Below are positions 9,171-18,706 of a stretch of DNA of 64,000 bases, in pieces; positions within the stretch are counted from its first letter, which is position 1; every line of letters starts with the position of its first letter. The notes beneath the pieces are model-generated. The model made no database searches and had not been told where the DNA came from. It worked only from the letters and a program-made list of their open reading frames with translations. Position numbers and translations under genes: made by a program. The stretch is from Bowdeniella nasicola (GTDB taxonomy: Bacteria; Actinomycetota; Actinomycetes; Actinomycetales; Actinomycetaceae): the NCBI RefSeq assembly GCF_900107735.1, contig NZ_FNQV01000014.1, forward strand, positions 1 to 64,000, read 5' to 3'.

Positions 9171-11195
9171 TTACGGAGGTGAGCAGCGCGGTGCCAATTG
9201 TGGCGCCGCCTGCGGTGGTGGGACGACTTCCGGTGGTGATGCTGCTTGCAGTAGTGGGGCGGCCTGCGTCGGTGGCGCGGCTTCCGGTGGTGGCGTTGCG
9301 AGCATCTGGTGGCTCGGAGTCGATGACGAGATTGCCGGGGATGGCGGCGGACGTGCCGGGGCGTGCGTCGGCGGTGGATTCGCGGGCGGTGATTGACCGG
9401 CAGGTGGGTTTGCATGGGGGATGTGCTCCCGGGCCGGGCCTGCGGGGGCGGAGTTTCTTGGTGCCGAGGTGAACTCGCCGCGACGGCTCGGGATCGAACT
9501 TCGGCTCGAGGATCGAGGTGGCGAACTGTCCGGTATCGGAGACTGGGCTGGGGCCGGCCCCGGGGCTTGAGTCATGTCCGGGGCTTGAGTCGGTTCCGGG
9601 GCGTGGCGCAGCGGCTGGGTCGGTGCTGGCTCGTGGCCGAGAGGTTGGGTCGGTCCCGGGTCACGGTGCGTGGTGTGGCGGTGAGAAGACGATGCTTCGC
9701 GGCGCTCAAGAGCTCGTAGGGCACCCTCGGCAGCGCGTTCGGCACGTTCAGCTAGTTCAGCCCGGCCGATGAGAGCAAGTTCGGTGCGGTCGGCTAGGGC
9801 GGCACTCGTCGGGTCAGCGTGACCAGCGCGGGAGGGCGATCCCGAGTGGGAGGAGTGCTTCGGGGAGGGCGCCGGGGAGGACGTGGGGCCGAAGCGCTCG
9901 TGGAAGATGGGGCGCTGGCGTGCGTCGACGCGGATGGGCGGAATGATGGCGGGCAGGCCGTCGGCCGAGACGGTAATCGAGTAGCGCTCCGGGTCGCCCA
10001 CCGGGTGTTCCGTGATCCAGTGGTGGTGAGGGCACAGCGTCGCGAGGTTCGTGAGGTCCGTTGGCCCGCCGTCCCGCCACGAGGTGATGTGCGCGATTTC
10101 GCAGAGGGCGGCGTGCGTGGTGCAGCCCGGGTAGACGCAGCCGCCGTCGCGCGCGTTGACGATGGTGCGCAGGCGCTCATCGGCGAGGCGTTTGGTGCGG
10201 CCGAGGTCAAACTGGCCGCGATAACGAGCTTGGACGAAGGCGCGCAGTTGGCGCGGGCTCGGATGCTCGGGCAGGTCGGCCGTTGCGCTGGCGGCTGCGG
10301 GGTGGGGGCCGTCGGCTGCGGGGCGGGTGCCGGCGGTTGCGGGGTGGGGGCCGGTGGCTTCGGAGGTGGCATTGGGGTTGGGGTCGGACAGGAGTTCGCG
10401 CGCCGACGGGTAGCGGGCGTTGTCCTCCCGACACAACTCAAGGAGCGCGTCCGCCAGGCGCTGACGTAGCGGCACCGCAGCCCCGGGGGCGCGGGCGTTC
10501 AGGCGCGCGGCGCGCCTGGTGCGGGCGCGGCGGCCCAGGGCCTCGGTGATGATGTCACCGGCCGCGGCCGTGTGGTCGAGCCCCAGCCGGAAGGCCGGCC
10601 CGTGCTGGCTCATTCGCACGCCGCGGCGTTCGTGGGCGGCGCGGGCGCGTTTGGCGCGCTCAGCCTTCGATCGCTTCGCCGCTTCGCCGTCGTAGCGATG
10701 CTTCAGTGCCTCAGCGTGGCGCTGGAAGTAGGTGGGGGTGAGGCGCTGCGCGTCGGCGATAAGTGCCGTTTGGATGCTCGCGAGTTCGGTGGCGTCGGCG
10801 ATGAGGGGACGCAGGTGGTCGATCGTGAACTCGGCGGTGACGCGGTTTGCGCGGCTGATGCGGCCACTGCGGTAGGCCTCCAAGAGCTCGGGATGGCGCA
10901 TCGAGCGGTGTGCGCCAAGGACGATCCCCTCACATTCGCGCGTTGGCAGGTGTTCGAATTCGGCGAGGACGTCGGCGACGTCGTGGCCCTCGCTGCGCGC
11001 AGCCTTGGCGGCGTCGGCGGCGGCGAGGATGCGCAGTTTTGCAGTGGCGACGCTGCGCTCAAGGGCAAGGATCTCGCGCGTGAGGGCAAGTTTGGTCTGC
11101 TTGGATTGCATCGCGATGCCGGCGCTCGCGGCGCGGGCGAGCAGCTCGCGGGCGGCGGTGAACTCCGCGTAGGTGATCGGTGCAACAGCAGACAT
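9171..11195 (-). CDS. DUF222 / HNH endonuclease-domain protein with long proline-rich tail
   Basis: This belongs to the actinobacterial 13E12-repeat family. The N-terminal DUF222 region (about 1-300) has motifs such as TRECEGIVLGAHR and RISRANRVTAEF. An HNH module follows: CVYPGCTTHAALCEIAH, then WRDGGPTDLTNL and CPHHHWITEH, with the expected Cys pairs and His residues. About 250 further residues are Pro/Ala/Ser/His-rich with a short PTQPL/PTQAP repeat, which is unusual. The ATG at 11195 gives MSAVAPITYAEF; in-frame ATGs at 11207 and 11240 are possible. Members are often multi-copy and of unclear function. Whether the nuclease acts on DNA in the cell is not known. Confidence 0.8.
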   Translation of the reverse strand: MSAVAPITYAEFTAARELLARAASAGIAMQSKQTKLALTREILALERSVATAKLRILAAADAAKAARSEGHDVADVLAEFEHLPTRECEGIVLGAHRSMRHPELLEAYRSGRISRANRVTAEFTIDHLRPLIADATELASIQTALIADAQRLTPTYFQRHAEALKHRYDGEAAKRSKAERAKRARAAHERRGVRMSQHGPAFRLGLDHTAAAGDIITEALGRRARTRRAARLNARAPGAAVPLRQRLADALLELCREDNARYPSARELLSDPNPNATSEATGPHPATAGTRPAADGPHPAAASATADLPEHPSPRQLRAFVQARYRGQFDLGRTKRLADERLRTIVNARDGGCVYPGCTTHAALCEIAHITSWRDGGPTDLTNLATLCPHHHWITEHPVGDPERYSITVSADGLPAIIPPIRVDARQRPIFHERFGPTSSPAPSPKHSSHSGSPSRAGHADPTSAALADRTELALIGRAELAERAERAAEGALRALERREASSSHRHTTHRDPGPTQPLGHEPAPTQPLRHAPEPTQAPDMTQAPGPAPAQSPIPDSSPPRSSSRSSIPSRRGEFTSAPRNSAPAGPAREHIPHANPPAGQSPPANPPPTHAPARPPPSPAISSSTPSHQMLATPPPEAAPPTQAAPLLQAASPPEVVPPPQAAPQLAPRCSPP

Positions 11196-11259
11196 GTACG
11201 CCAGCATGCGGGCTCGCGGCGCACCTGTCGAGGGGGTCAACGCTGGCTGTGGATAACTC

Positions 11260-11545
11260 CTAGGTGCGGGAGTACAACAGGCGGCCAGCGCCGATGACCG
11301 CCTCGCGGGGCGGCGTGCGCACGAGCGCGTCGAGCGGATTCATCGCGTCGATAAGGACAATGTCCGCCCGGCAGCCCGGGGCGAAACCCGGTGCGTTGCT
11401 GGTGGGCGCGCTGGTGGAGGCGGTGTCTGGGGTGGTGGCGGTGCCGGGGGCGGGGACGTGATCGTCGTCGGTCACCAGCGAGGATGCGCGCGCGAACTGC
11501 CAGGCGATGCCGAGCGTGTCCAGGAGGAGGCCGCCGGGGGCAGTT
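11260..11545 (-). pseudogene. C-terminal remnant of a CodA-like amidohydrolase
   Basis: The last ~94 residues of a minus-strand frame look like the end of a cytosine-deaminase/amidohydrolase: GGLLLDTLGIAWQFA, then APGCRADIVLIDAMNPLDAL, TPPREAVIGAGRLLY and a stop at 11260. ADIVLIDA followed by REAVIGAGRLL is the typical closing beta domain. No metal-binding or catalytic part can be found upstream. The DNA there becomes low-complexity GC repeat (about 11560-11640) and then the opposite-strand lhr gene. The active site is therefore missing and the gene is dead. The remnant lies 19 bases from the nearest in-frame start of the DUF222/HNH gene. Confidence 0.55.
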
Positions 11546-11661
11546 CGGCGCGATGAGCCCGGGCGCGCACGGTTACGCGCGCGGGCGGGCGCGGGTGCGG
11601 GTGCATGTGCGGGGTGCGCGCGGGCGCGCGAGGGCCGGCGTCCCGGGGATAGGGTGTCGTC

Positions 11662-14600
11662 ATGACGGATGAGGCGCTCGCGGGCTTTAGTGCGGCAACG
11701 CGCCACTGGTTTGAGGCCGTTTTTTCCGCGCCAACGGCGGCACAGGCTGGGGCGTGGCAGGCAATCACTCGCGGTGAGGACACCCTCGTCGTCGCCCCCA
11801 CGGGTTCCGGTAAGACGCTCGCCGCATTCTTGTATGCGCTCGATCAGACGCTCGCGCCGAGCGGTGGCAGCGGCACGGCGAGCGGACGAGGCGTCGTCGC
11901 AGAGCAGGATACGGACGGGGCAGAGCGTGAGTGTGGCGTCGGCGTCGTCTATATTTCGCCGCTCAAAGCGCTCGGGACGGATATTGAGCGGAATTTGCGC
12001 TCGCCGCTCGTCGGGATTGCGCGCAGTGCGGCGCAGCTCAGGCAGGCGACGCGCGAGGTGCGGGTCGGGGTGCGGACGGGGGATACGCCCGCGGCCGAGC
12101 GGCGGCGGCAGGTCTCGCAGCCGCCGGACATTCTCATTACGACGCCCGAGTCGCTGTATCTGCTGCTGACAAGTGCCGCGCGCGAGACGCTGCGGGACGT
12201 CCACACCGTGATCATCGACGAGATTCATGCGGTGGCCGGCACGAAGCGGGGTTCGCACTTAGCGGTGTCGTTGGCGCGGCTCGATGCGTTGCAGCGAGGC
12301 GCGGATGAGGCGGCTCGGCTGTCGGACAGGGGGCGGCGGCCGCAACGTATTGGGCTATCGGCGACCGTGCGGCCCGTCGAGACCGTAGCGCGGTTCCTTG
12401 GTGGCGCGCAGCCGGTCACCGTCGTGGACCCGCAGGCGCGGCGGGACCTCGAGCTTTCGGTGCGGGTGCCGGTTCCGGACATGACCGATCTGGCCGGGAT
12501 CCCGGGGCAAGCGACAGGTGCGGAGCAGAGGCGGAACGTGACGCCGCGGCTTGACGAGCTAGCCGATCCGCGGCTCGCGGGCGTTGGGCACGAGTCGGAC
12601 GCGCGGGCTCGGGATGCTGACGTCGAGGCTGGCGGACGGGGGAGCGTCGAGGCGGAGGACGCTGACGCGGGGGTAGTCGGGGAGCGCGGGCCCTCGCTGT
12701 GGCCGCACATTGAGGCCGAGATCGCCCAGCTCGTCGCCGCGCACACATCGACCATCGTGTTTACGAACTCTCGCGGGCAGGCCGAGCGGCTCACGGCGCG
12801 GCTCAACGAGGCCGCCGTCGCCGAGGGCGGCGAGGAGTACGCGCGGGCGCATCACGGCTCGGTGTCCAAGGAGCAGCGCGCGACAATCGAGGATGCGCTC
12901 AAATCCGGTGAGCTGAGATGCGTCGTCGCGACGAGTTCGCTGGAGCTCGGCATCGATATGGGGGACGTCGACCTCGTCATTCAGGTAGCGACGCCGCCGT
13001 CGGTTGCGTCGGGACTGCAGCGCGTCGGGCGCGCGGGGCATCAGGTCGGCGAGATCAGCCGCGGCGTGTTTTTTCCGACGCATCGCGCCGACGTCGTCGG
13101 AAGTGCCGTCATCGTTCATCGGATGCGTGCCGGGCTGATTGAGGCGCTCGCGCCGCCCGCCAATCCGCTCGACATTTTGGCGCAGCAGACGGTGGCCGCC
13201 GCCGCGATGGATGACCTCGACGTCGAGGAGTGGTTTGCGCTGCTGCGCACTACGTTGCCGTTCGCGACGCTGCCACGCAGCCTGTACGAGGCAACGCTCG
13301 ACATGCTCGCGGGGCGGTATCCGAGCGACGATTTCGCGGAATTGCGGCCGCGCCTCGTGTGGGATCGAACGGCCGGGGTGCTGAGCGGGCGGCCCGGGGC
13401 GCAGCGGCTCGCCGTCACGAGCGGTGGCACGATTCCCGACCGTGGGCTCTTCCCCGTCTACCTCGCGGGGCCCGGCACCGAGGCTGCGGAGGCGGAGGCC
13501 GGGACCGTCGTTGGTGGGACGGCGGCCGGGGCCGGTGGGGGACGCGGGGCCGGGGCGCGGCGCGCGCCCATGCGCGTAGGCGAACTCGATGAGGAGATGG
13601 TCTATGAGTCGCGCGCGGGGGACGTCATTGCGCTCGGGGCAAGCAGTTGGCGAATCACCGAGATCACTCATGACCGCGTGAGCGTCATCCCAGCGCCCGG
13701 GCTGCCGGGCAAGGTGCCGTTCTGGCACGGCGAGGGCGGTGGCCGCGGCGCCGAACTCGGGGAGGCCGTCGGGCAGTTCGTGCGCGAGCTCGGGGCGCTC
13801 ATCTCTTCCTCGCGCCGCGACGTCGGCGGGGAGACTGGTGCGGCGTTGGGGCTGGCGGATCTGGATGAGTACGCGCGGCAGAATCTCGCGTCGTATATCG
13901 CGGAGCAAAAGGCCGCGACGGGCGTGCTGCCCTCGGATCGGACGCTCGTCATCGAACGCTTCGAAGACGAACTGGGCGATTGGCGGATCGTGCTGCTCTC
14001 GCCCTACGGGCTGAAGGTGCACGCGCCGTGGGCGCTCGCGATCGGGGAGCGCGTCGAGGAACGCTACGGCACCGCCGGGGACGTGCAGGCCAGCGACGAC
14101 GGGATCGTCATGCGGCTGCCGCGCACCGACGAGCCGCCGCAGATCGCCTCGCTTGTGACCTTTGACGCTGATGAGATCGAGGACATCGTCGTGCGTAGGC
14201 TCGGCGGATCGGCGCTGTTTGCGTCGCGATTTCGGGAGTGCGCGGCGCGCGCCCTGCTGCTGCCGAGGCGCTATCCGGGCAAGCGTTCGCCGCTGTGGGC
14301 CCAGCGCCGGCGCGGTGCCCAACTGCTTGATGTGGCGCGTCAACACAGCGATTTTCCGATCATTTTTGAGACGCTGCGCGAATGCCTGCACGACGTGTAC
14401 GACGTCGGGGCGTTGGCGCGGTTGCTCACGCGGATTGCGGCGCGGGAGGTTTCCCTCCTGGAGGTCGAAACGCGCGTCGCCTCGCCGTTTGCGCAAGCGC
14501 TACTGTTCTCTTACGTCGGGCAGTTTTTGTACGAGGGCGATCAGCCGCTTGCCGAGAGGAAAGCGGCCGTGCTTGCGCTCGATCCTTCGCTGCTCGACGA

Positions 14601-16644
14601 TCTGCTGGGGCGGGCGCGGCTGCGCGAGCTCTTCGACGCGGACATCATCGCGCAGGTCGCGGCCGACCTGCAGCGGCTGAGCGAGCAGCGGCGGTTGCCG
14701 GCAAGCGCCGAGTCCGTCGCCGACCTGCTGCGGTTACTAGGGCCGCTATCGGCGGACGCGATCGCCGCACGGCTTACTTGGGATGGGGCCGGCGCAGCGG
14801 GTGGCGGCGATGAGGATCCGTCGGGAGATACCGCACGGGTGGCGGTACGGGCCTGGATCGAGGAGCTGGTGGCGGCCGGGCGCGCCGTGGCCGTGCGGCT
14901 GGCGGGCCAGGAGGTCGTCGTCGCGATCGAGGATGCCGCACAACTTCGGGACGTGTACGGCGTCGTGCTCCCGCAGGGGATAGCGCGCACGTTCCTTGAG
15001 CCGGCCGTGGCGCCGCTGCGGGGCGTCGTCGGACGATATGCGAGAACGCACGGGCCGTTCACGCTCGAGCAGGCCGCCGCGGATCTGGGGCTCGCCGTCG
15101 GCGTCGTGGAACATGCGCTCATGGATTTGAAGGATGCCGCGCGCGTGACCGATGGCGAATTTACGCCCGGGGTGAGCGGGACGGAGTGGGTCGATGCGCG
15201 GGTGCTGCAGACTATCCGGCGACGGTGTCTAGCGGCGCTGCGAGCCGAGGTCGAGCCCACCTCGCAGCGGGCCTACGCCAAGTTCTTGCCGACGTGGCAG
15301 CACCTCGCGGCGCCGGGCTCTGGTACCGACGCACTGCTGACCGCGATCGATCAGCTCGCGGGCGTGGCGCTGCCCGCCTCGGCGTGGGAGTCGCTCGTGC
15401 TGCCGGCGCGCGTCGCCGATTATGCGCCGCATCTGCTCGATGCTGCGCTCAGCTCCGGCGAGGTGCTCGTCACCGGGGCGGGGCGGCTCGGCGGCGATGA
15501 CGCGTGGATCGCGTTCCACCTGGCCGAGGCCGCCGATCTCACGCTGACGGAGCCGAACGCGGCCGTGGCGCCCGGCGTGCAGCAGGCCATCGCCGAGGTG
15601 CTGGCGGGCGGCGGCGGTTTTCGGCACGCCGAGATTGCGGCGGCGCTTGCGGAGGCGGGCGTGGCGGCGAGCGGCGAGGAGATCACCGAGGCGCTGTGGG
15701 AGCTGTTCTTCGCGGGGCACGTGACGAACGATTCGCTAGCGCCAATTCGCTCGCTGCTGCGGCGCGGCGGAGCACACAAAGCGAAGGCGCCGACACCCGT
15801 GGCGCGCAATTCACTGCGGCGTGGTGCGGGGCGGCTGCGACCCGCGCGGCTGGGGCGCGGGAGCCTCACGACTGCGGCGGTGCGCGGTGCGATGACGGTC
15901 GCCTCCGAGCGGGCGGCCGGGCGCTGGTCGCTCGTGCGGCGCGGCGAGCTCGAACCCGCCATTCGGGCGGCCGCGACCGCTGAGCTCATGCTTGACCGGC
16001 ACGGCGTCGTGACGCGTGGATCGCTCATCCGCGAGGACGTGCCGGGCGGTTTTGCGGCGCTCTACCGCGTCCTTGCGGCGATGGAGGATGCGGGCGCGGT
16101 GCGGCGGGGCCACTTCATCTCCCACCTTGGGGGCGCCCAGTTCGCCGCGGCAAGCACGGTGGATCTGCTGCGCGAGACGGCACGCGAACTCGATGACGCG
16201 GAAGCGCGGGCGGCGGATTCGGCGCAGGCCGGCAGTGAGGATGCGGGGCCTCGAGTCCTCGCGCTCGCAGCCTCCGATCCGGCCAATGCCTACGGCGCGG
16301 CCCTCGCATGGCCCGAGGCGATCAGCCTCGACGAGGACGCCGCGCGCCACCGTCCCGCGCGCCGAGCCGGCGGCGTCGTGCTGCTACGCGAGGGGGACCT
16401 GCTCTCCTACGTCGAACGCGGCGGCAAATCGCTCCTCGTCTTTCGCGATGACGAGGCGTCGCTCGCCGATGTTGGGCCTGCGATCGCGTCGGTCGTCGCT
16501 GCCGGAGCCTTGTCGAGGGTCACGATTGAGACGGTCGCGGGACTTTCGATTCACGCGCGGCACCCCCTTCCGGAGGCGGTTAAGGCCTCGCTCGCGCAGG
16601 CGGGCTTTACCGCGACGCCGAAGGGAATGCGCCTGCGGGCGTGA
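11662..16644 (+). CDS. lhr: Large Lhr-type ATP-dependent DNA helicase
   Basis: Lhr is a 3'-5' superfamily 2 helicase that unwinds DNA:DNA and RNA:DNA duplexes in repair. The 1660-residue protein has Walker A APTGSGKT (45-52), ISPLKAL, DILITTPESL, Walker B DEIH (186-189) and LSATV. The second RecA domain has TIVFTNSRGQAE, SSLELGIDMGDVDLV and QRVGRAGH. The winged-helix and Lhr core domains and the long C-terminal domain follow. Two Gly/Ala-rich insertions (about 60-90 and 290-335) lengthen it. The ATG at 11662 gives a normal start. nei begins three bases after its stop, the same pairing as Rv3296/Rv3297 in M. tuberculosis, which points to a shared DNA repair role. Confidence 0.93.
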   Translation: MTDEALAGFSAATRHWFEAVFSAPTAAQAGAWQAITRGEDTLVVAPTGSGKTLAAFLYALDQTLAPSGGSGTASGRGVVAEQDTDGAERECGVGVVYISPLKALGTDIERNLRSPLVGIARSAAQLRQATREVRVGVRTGDTPAAERRRQVSQPPDILITTPESLYLLLTSAARETLRDVHTVIIDEIHAVAGTKRGSHLAVSLARLDALQRGADEAARLSDRGRRPQRIGLSATVRPVETVARFLGGAQPVTVVDPQARRDLELSVRVPVPDMTDLAGIPGQATGAEQRRNVTPRLDELADPRLAGVGHESDARARDADVEAGGRGSVEAEDADAGVVGERGPSLWPHIEAEIAQLVAAHTSTIVFTNSRGQAERLTARLNEAAVAEGGEEYARAHHGSVSKEQRATIEDALKSGELRCVVATSSLELGIDMGDVDLVIQVATPPSVASGLQRVGRAGHQVGEISRGVFFPTHRADVVGSAVIVHRMRAGLIEALAPPANPLDILAQQTVAAAAMDDLDVEEWFALLRTTLPFATLPRSLYEATLDMLAGRYPSDDFAELRPRLVWDRTAGVLSGRPGAQRLAVTSGGTIPDRGLFPVYLAGPGTEAAEAEAGTVVGGTAAGAGGGRGAGARRAPMRVGELDEEMVYESRAGDVIALGASSWRITEITHDRVSVIPAPGLPGKVPFWHGEGGGRGAELGEAVGQFVRELGALISSSRRDVGGETGAALGLADLDEYARQNLASYIAEQKAATGVLPSDRTLVIERFEDELGDWRIVLLSPYGLKVHAPWALAIGERVEERYGTAGDVQASDDGIVMRLPRTDEPPQIASLVTFDADEIEDIVVRRLGGSALFASRFRECAARALLLPRRYPGKRSPLWAQRRRGAQLLDVARQHSDFPIIFETLRECLHDVYDVGALARLLTRIAAREVSLLEVETRVASPFAQALLFSYVGQFLYEGDQPLAERKAAVLALDPSLLDDLLGRARLRELFDADIIAQVAADLQRLSEQRRLPASAESVADLLRLLGPLSADAIAARLTWDGAGAAGGGDEDPSGDTARVAVRAWIEELVAAGRAVAVRLAGQEVVVAIEDAAQLRDVYGVVLPQGIARTFLEPAVAPLRGVVGRYARTHGPFTLEQAAADLGLAVGVVEHALMDLKDAARVTDGEFTPGVSGTEWVDARVLQTIRRRCLAALRAEVEPTSQRAYAKFLPTWQHLAAPGSGTDALLTAIDQLAGVALPASAWESLVLPARVADYAPHLLDAALSSGEVLVTGAGRLGGDDAWIAFHLAEAADLTLTEPNAAVAPGVQQAIAEVLAGGGGFRHAEIAAALAEAGVAASGEEITEALWELFFAGHVTNDSLAPIRSLLRRGGAHKAKAPTPVARNSLRRGAGRLRPARLGRGSLTTAAVRGAMTVASERAAGRWSLVRRGELEPAIRAAATAELMLDRHGVVTRGSLIREDVPGGFAALYRVLAAMEDAGAVRRGHFISHLGGAQFAAASTVDLLRETARELDDAEARAADSAQAGSEDAGPRVLALAASDPANAYGAALAWPEAISLDEDAARHRPARRAGGVVLLREGDLLSYVERGGKSLLVFRDDEASLADVGPAIASVVAAGALSRVTIETVAGLSIHARHPLPEAVKASLAQAGFTATPKGMRLRA

Positions 16645-16647
16645 ATG

Positions 16648-17535
16648 ATGCCCGAGGGAGATACCGTCTTACAGACCGCAGCGCGCCTGCACCAGCTGCT
16701 CGCGGGTGACGTTGTGGTTCGCAGCGAGTTTCGCGTCCCGCAGCTCGCGACGACGGACCTTTCCGGCTGGCTAGTGCGCGAGGCCATTCCCGTCGGCAAA
16801 CACCTCCTGATTCGGCTGCGCGCACCCGTGGAGGTGGTGTCGAAAGGGGCCAGGCCGACGCGGGATTTCACGCTCCATTCCCACTTGATGATGGATGGGA
16901 TGTGGCGCTTCCAGGAGGCGGGTTGGCCGCGCCCGCGAGATTTTCGGGTGCGCGCAATGCTCGAAACCGCGCGGGTACGCGCCTATGCGGAAGACGTCCA
17001 GGGATTCGAACTAGTGCCAACGCGCGATGAGGCCACGCTCATCGGCCATCTCGGCCCGGACCTGCTCCACCCGAGTTTTTCGGAGCGCGACGTCGAGGCC
17101 AGCGTCGAGCGGATCCTGGCACGGCCGGCGCGCAGTGTGTCGTCGGCATTGATGGATCAGCGAAATCTGGCTGGCATCGGAAACATTTACCGCAACGAGA
17201 CGATGTTCCTCATCGGGCTGCGCCACGGCGTGCGCGTCGGGGATGTGGCCGCCGAGAAAGTCGAGGAGGCAGTGCGCACGGCCCATCGCTTGCTCGACCT
17301 CAATAAGTTCCGGCTGCCGCGCTCCACCACGGGTCTTGCGGCTCGCGGCCGTGACTCGCTATGGGTCTACGTGCGCGGTGGCCGCCCATGTCGTCGGTGC
17401 GGAGAGCGGATCCTCGTTGCGGAGCATGATGATTCGGTCCTGGCGCTGGGACCGAGCGGTGAGGTGCTGGAGCGCGATGGTCGGCCGCTGAAGCTGCGCT
17501 GGGTGTGGTGGTGTCCGAGGTGTCAAAGGGGTTGA
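16648..17535 (+). CDS. nei: Endonuclease VIII family DNA glycosylase/AP lyase
   Basis: This enzyme excises oxidised bases and cuts the backbone by beta,delta-elimination. The catalytic start MPEGDT requires Pro2 and Glu3 after Met removal, so I take the second of two tandem ATGs (16648) rather than 16645. Other features are the Lys in VGKHLLIRL, the H2TH region QRNLAGIGNIYRNETMFL, and a C-terminal zinc finger (CRRCGER ... WWCPRCQRG) with two CxxC pairs. The length is 295 residues. It is effectively coupled to lhr. The stop codon overlaps the -35-like element of the next promoter. Confidence 0.93.
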   Translation: MPEGDTVLQTAARLHQLLAGDVVVRSEFRVPQLATTDLSGWLVREAIPVGKHLLIRLRAPVEVVSKGARPTRDFTLHSHLMMDGMWRFQEAGWPRPRDFRVRAMLETARVRAYAEDVQGFELVPTRDEATLIGHLGPDLLHPSFSERDVEASVERILARPARSVSSALMDQRNLAGIGNIYRNETMFLIGLRHGVRVGDVAAEKVEEAVRTAHRLLDLNKFRLPRSTTGLAARGRDSLWVYVRGGRPCRRCGERILVAEHDDSVLALGPSGEVLERDGRPLKLRWVWWCPRCQRG

Positions 17536-17571
17536 CGCGCACACCGCTTCTGTGGTTCATTAGTTGAGTAA
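17532..17571 (+). promoter_or_regulatory. Putative promoter and operator of the YtrA-ABC operon
   Basis: TTGACG (17532-17537) overlaps the nei stop and resembles a -35 element; gttcat or ttcatt lies 17-18 bases downstream. Next to it, TTAGTTGAGTAA (17560-17571) is an imperfect dyad (TTAxT...AxTAA) placed where a GntR/YtrA dimer would block transcription. The regulator gene starts at 17592 behind AAGGGGG. The site is inferred from position and symmetry only. Confidence 0.4.
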
Positions 17572-17591
17572 GAAACCAAAGGGGGTGTGTC

Positions 17592-17981
17592 GTGGACTTC
17601 TCGGGACCAGAACCGATCTACTTGCAGATCGCGCAAGATATTCGCGAGCAGATCCTCGCCGGCGTGCTGTGCGCGGGGGATCAGGTCATGTCCACCACGG
17701 AGTATGCGACGACCTACCGCATCAATCCCGCAACCGCCGCTAAGGCATTCTCGATCCTCGAGGCTGAGGGGATTGTCTACAAGCAGCGGGGCATTGGTGT
17801 CTTTGTGGCGAGTGGCGCCTACCAGATGCTGCTCGCACGCCGCCAAGCAACTTTCGAATCCGACGTCGTGCGGCCCTTTGCCAACGACATTGTTCAATTG
17901 GGGCTCGACGTCGAGGAAGTCCTCGATGCCGTGCGTGAGGCCGTCGCCACCCGCCAGGGCTCGATCGAGGAGAGATTATGA
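17592..17981 (+). CDS. GntR-family (YtrA-type) transcriptional regulator
   Basis: A 129-residue repressor-type protein. Its winged helix (about 1-75) has PIYLQIAQDIREQILAG, the family's opening, then GDQVMSTTEYATTYRINPATAAKAF and EGIVYKQRGIGVFV. The short C-terminal helical region (75-129) is that of YtrA, not of FadR or HutC. The start is GTG at 17592 with a strong upstream AAGGGGG. Its stop overlaps the ABC ATPase start (ATGA), so the two are translationally coupled. YtrA regulators normally repress their own ABC operon until a cell-envelope or antibiotic signal appears; that role is inferred here. Confidence 0.88.
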   Translation: MDFSGPEPIYLQIAQDIREQILAGVLCAGDQVMSTTEYATTYRINPATAAKAFSILEAEGIVYKQRGIGVFVASGAYQMLLARRQATFESDVVRPFANDIVQLGLDVEEVLDAVREAVATRQGSIEERL

Positions 17982-18706
17982 GTACTGCGCTGTCCGTTTC
18001 GCACGTGTCCTATCGTTACCCGCTGTCCCGACGAGAGGTTCTGACTGACGTCGACGTCTCGATCGAAGCCGGAATGGTGGCGGGGCTCTTTGGTCGCAAC
18101 GGTGCCGGTAAAACGACGCTGCTCTACCTGTCGGCGGGTCTTGCCAGGCCCCGCTCGGGTACGGTCCGAGTTCATGGCCGCAACCCGTTCAGCGATGCGA
18201 CTGGGCTCAAGAGCGTCGTCCTTATGAGTTCGGGAAGCTGCCTAAATCGCTCGACGCGGCTCGACAAGCTCGGGCTCTATTGGGCGCGGCAGCGGCCGAA
18301 CTTTGATACCGATCGGTTGGCCGAGCTGCTCGATCGCTTCGAGGTCAGAGCCGACCGGAAGGAGAACATGCTTTCTCGCGGGGAGCGGTCCTCCGCTAAC
18401 GCGGCCTTCGCCTTTGCCTGCCGCGCGCCGCTTACGATTCTCGACGAAATCCACCTGGGAATGGATCCCGTCATTCGTCGCCGTTACTACGACACCCTGC
18501 TCGAGGAATTCATCGCTACCGGCGGGACGTACATCATTTCCTCGCACCAAATCGAGGACGTCGAGCACCTCATTTCCCACGCTGTTGTCATGGACCGTGG
18601 GCGCGTCGTCCGGGTTGGTGACGCCGATGCGCTGCGAGCTGCCCTGCCGGGGGCACGCTCGCTGACTGATGTCCTGATGGATGTCTCCGGAGCTGAGGCA
18701 TCATGA
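17978..18706 (+). CDS. ABC transporter ATP-binding protein
   Basis: A 242-residue ATPase with Walker A GRNGAGKT, Walker B LTILDEIHLGMD and switch His in ISSHQIED. The signature motif is LSRGE rather than LSGGQ, and the Q-loop area (VVLMSSGSCLNRSTRL) is also unusual. It overlaps the regulator before it and the membrane protein after it by four bases each. Two membrane proteins follow, so the transporter is a complete small ABC exporter-like system. The substrate is unknown; YtrA-linked systems often act on peptides, antibiotics or envelope stress. Confidence 0.9.
   Translation: MSTALSVSHVSYRYPLSRREVLTDVDVSIEAGMVAGLFGRNGAGKTTLLYLSAGLARPRSGTVRVHGRNPFSDATGLKSVVLMSSGSCLNRSTRLDKLGLYWARQRPNFDTDRLAELLDRFEVRADRKENMLSRGERSSANAAFAFACRAPLTILDEIHLGMDPVIRRRYYDTLLEEFIATGGTYIISSHQIEDVEHLISHAVVMDRGRVVRVGDADALRAALPGARSLTDVLMDVSGAEAS

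Noticed and set aside
12559-14496. 645-residue open frame on the minus strand
   Set aside because: It is antisense to lhr, whose helicase motifs are clear; long antisense frames are expected in such GC-rich DNA, and its Arg/His/Pro-rich product looks like no protein family.
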